Source: DATAES01 sp036257895 (GTDB lineage Bacteria; Actinomycetota; Acidimicrobiia; Acidimicrobiales; JACDCH01). From it: a DNA stretch of 13,269 nucleotides. Below, in pieces: positions 12,680-13,269 of the stretch (position 1 is the first letter of the stretch; every line of letters starts with the position of its first letter). The DNA is taken from positions 1 through 13,269 of the forward strand of contig DATAES010000004.1 of NCBI GenBank assembly GCA_036257895.1, given 5' to 3'. Under the pieces are notes generated by a model. That model ran no database searches. It was not told the DNA's origin and saw only the letters and a program-made list of their open reading frames with translations. Made by a program: the position numbers and the translations under genes.

Positions 12680-13269
12680 ATGGCAAACCGCGCGCTCATC
12701 ACGGGCATCACCGGCCAGGACGGCTCCTACCTGGCGGAGTTGTTGCTGTCGAAGGGCTACGAAGTGATCGGCATGGTGCGGCGCAGCAGCACGGTGAACT
12801 TCGAACGCATTGCGCACATCCAAGACCGAGTCGAGTTCGTAGCAGGCGACCTTCTCGACGAGATCTCGATGTTCAGCGTCCTGCGCGAACACCGGCCCAC
12901 CGAGGTCTACAACCTCGCTGCGCAATCGTTCGTGCAGACGTCATGGTCGCAACCGGTGTTCACTGGCGAGACCACGGCGCTCGGTGTGACGCGGATCCTC
13001 GACGCCATTCGCATCGTCGACCCAGGCATCCGGTTCTACCAGGCCAGCTCGAGTGAGATGTTCGGAAAGGTGCTCGAGGTGCCGCAGACCGAGACGACGC
13101 CGTTCTACCCGCGGTCGCCCTATGGCGTAGCCAAGGTCTACGGCCACTGGATCACCGTGAACTACCGCGAGTCGTACGGACTGCACGCGACGAGCGGCAT
13201 CTTGTTCAACCACGAGTCGCCGCGGCGCGGCCTGGAATTCTCCACTCGCAAGATCAGCCACGGGGTCGC
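12680..13269 (+). CDS. gmd: GDP-mannose 4,6-dehydratase, 3' end beyond the window
   Basis: Partial: 196 complete codons from ATG 12680 and then the window ends without a stop; the family is usually about 320-370 aa. TGITGQDGSYLAELL (8-22) is the NADP-binding loop and MVRRSSTVNFERI (32-44) the typical phosphate-binding part. NLAAQSFVQTSW (78-89) follows. The catalytic set S124, E126 (ASSSEMFG), Y148 and K152 (SPYGVAK) has the same spacing as Thr132, Glu134, Tyr156 and Lys160 of E. coli Gmd. FNHESPRRG at 176-184 is a Gmd hallmark. It converts GDP-D-mannose to GDP-4-keto-6-deoxymannose, the substrate of Rmd upstream. No clear ribosome binding site; it may have a leaderless or weakly led start, and it has its own promoter region shared with the XRE gene. 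Confidence 0.95.
   Translation, partial: MANRALITGITGQDGSYLAELLLSKGYEVIGMVRRSSTVNFERIAHIQDRVEFVAGDLLDEISMFSVLREHRPTEVYNLAAQSFVQTSWSQPVFTGETTALGVTRILDAIRIVDPGIRFYQASSSEMFGKVLEVPQTETTPFYPRSPYGVAKVYGHWITVNYRESYGLHATSGILFNHESPRRGLEFSTRKISHGV

Noticed and set aside
12629..12925. N-terminal extension of the XRE frame
   Set aside because: Antisense to the start of gmd, whose motifs are unmistakable; the HTH domain begins just after GTG 12628.
1..13269. Defence island, CRISPR array, transposase or integrase
   Set aside because: No direct repeat series, transposase or nuclease-defence motif was seen; base composition looks even across the window.

Overview
The window is high-GC DNA with many GTG starts, 1-4 nt gene overlaps and actinobacterial families: a Ku/LigD-type NHEJ pair, UdgX, a DUF5719-like secreted protein behind a giant GT2 membrane protein, and GDP-rhamnose genes. 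This suggests an Actinomycetota chromosome, possibly Acidimicrobiia; the class is an inference from gene style only. I see no mobile element, CRISPR array, tRNA or rRNA.

Region 1 (about 1-3600) is DNA repair and stress. On the minus strand a small Gly-rich membrane protein, Ku and a LigD-like 3'-phosphoesterase form a tightly overlapping operon (3589 to 1198). It ends at a perfect 12-bp hairpin. A small basic 'plasmid stabilization'-type protein (750-1085, +) converges on it, and udgX (621-10, -) diverges from that small gene. The LigD-like protein keeps its phosphoesterase residues, but its ligase-like half has lost the catalytic lysine and other ligase motif residues.

Region 2 (about 3700-5050, +) is a four-gene operon: a 56-aa acidic protein, a 45-aa single-span membrane protein, and two proteins that together carry four PRC-barrel-like domains. 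Weak matches to the general-stress sigma (SigB/SigF-type) promoter pattern lie in front of three transcription units of regions 1 and 2, so a shared stress regulon is a testable idea.

Region 3 (5051 to the right edge) concerns the cell envelope. On the minus strand a GT2/polytopic membrane protein of about 1065 aa overlaps a secreted four-repeat DUF5719-like protein. Divergently on the plus strand are a 66-aa coiled-coil protein, a GT4 glycosyltransferase, a GDP-4-keto-6-deoxymannose reductase (rmd) and, at the edge, a partial GDP-mannose 4,6-dehydratase (gmd). Gmd plus Rmd would make GDP-D-rhamnose, which the glycosyltransferases could use for a surface glycan. An XRE-type regulator lies between rmd and gmd on the opposite strand. 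Its 3' end shares a 20-nt near-palindrome with the end of rmd, and it diverges from gmd.
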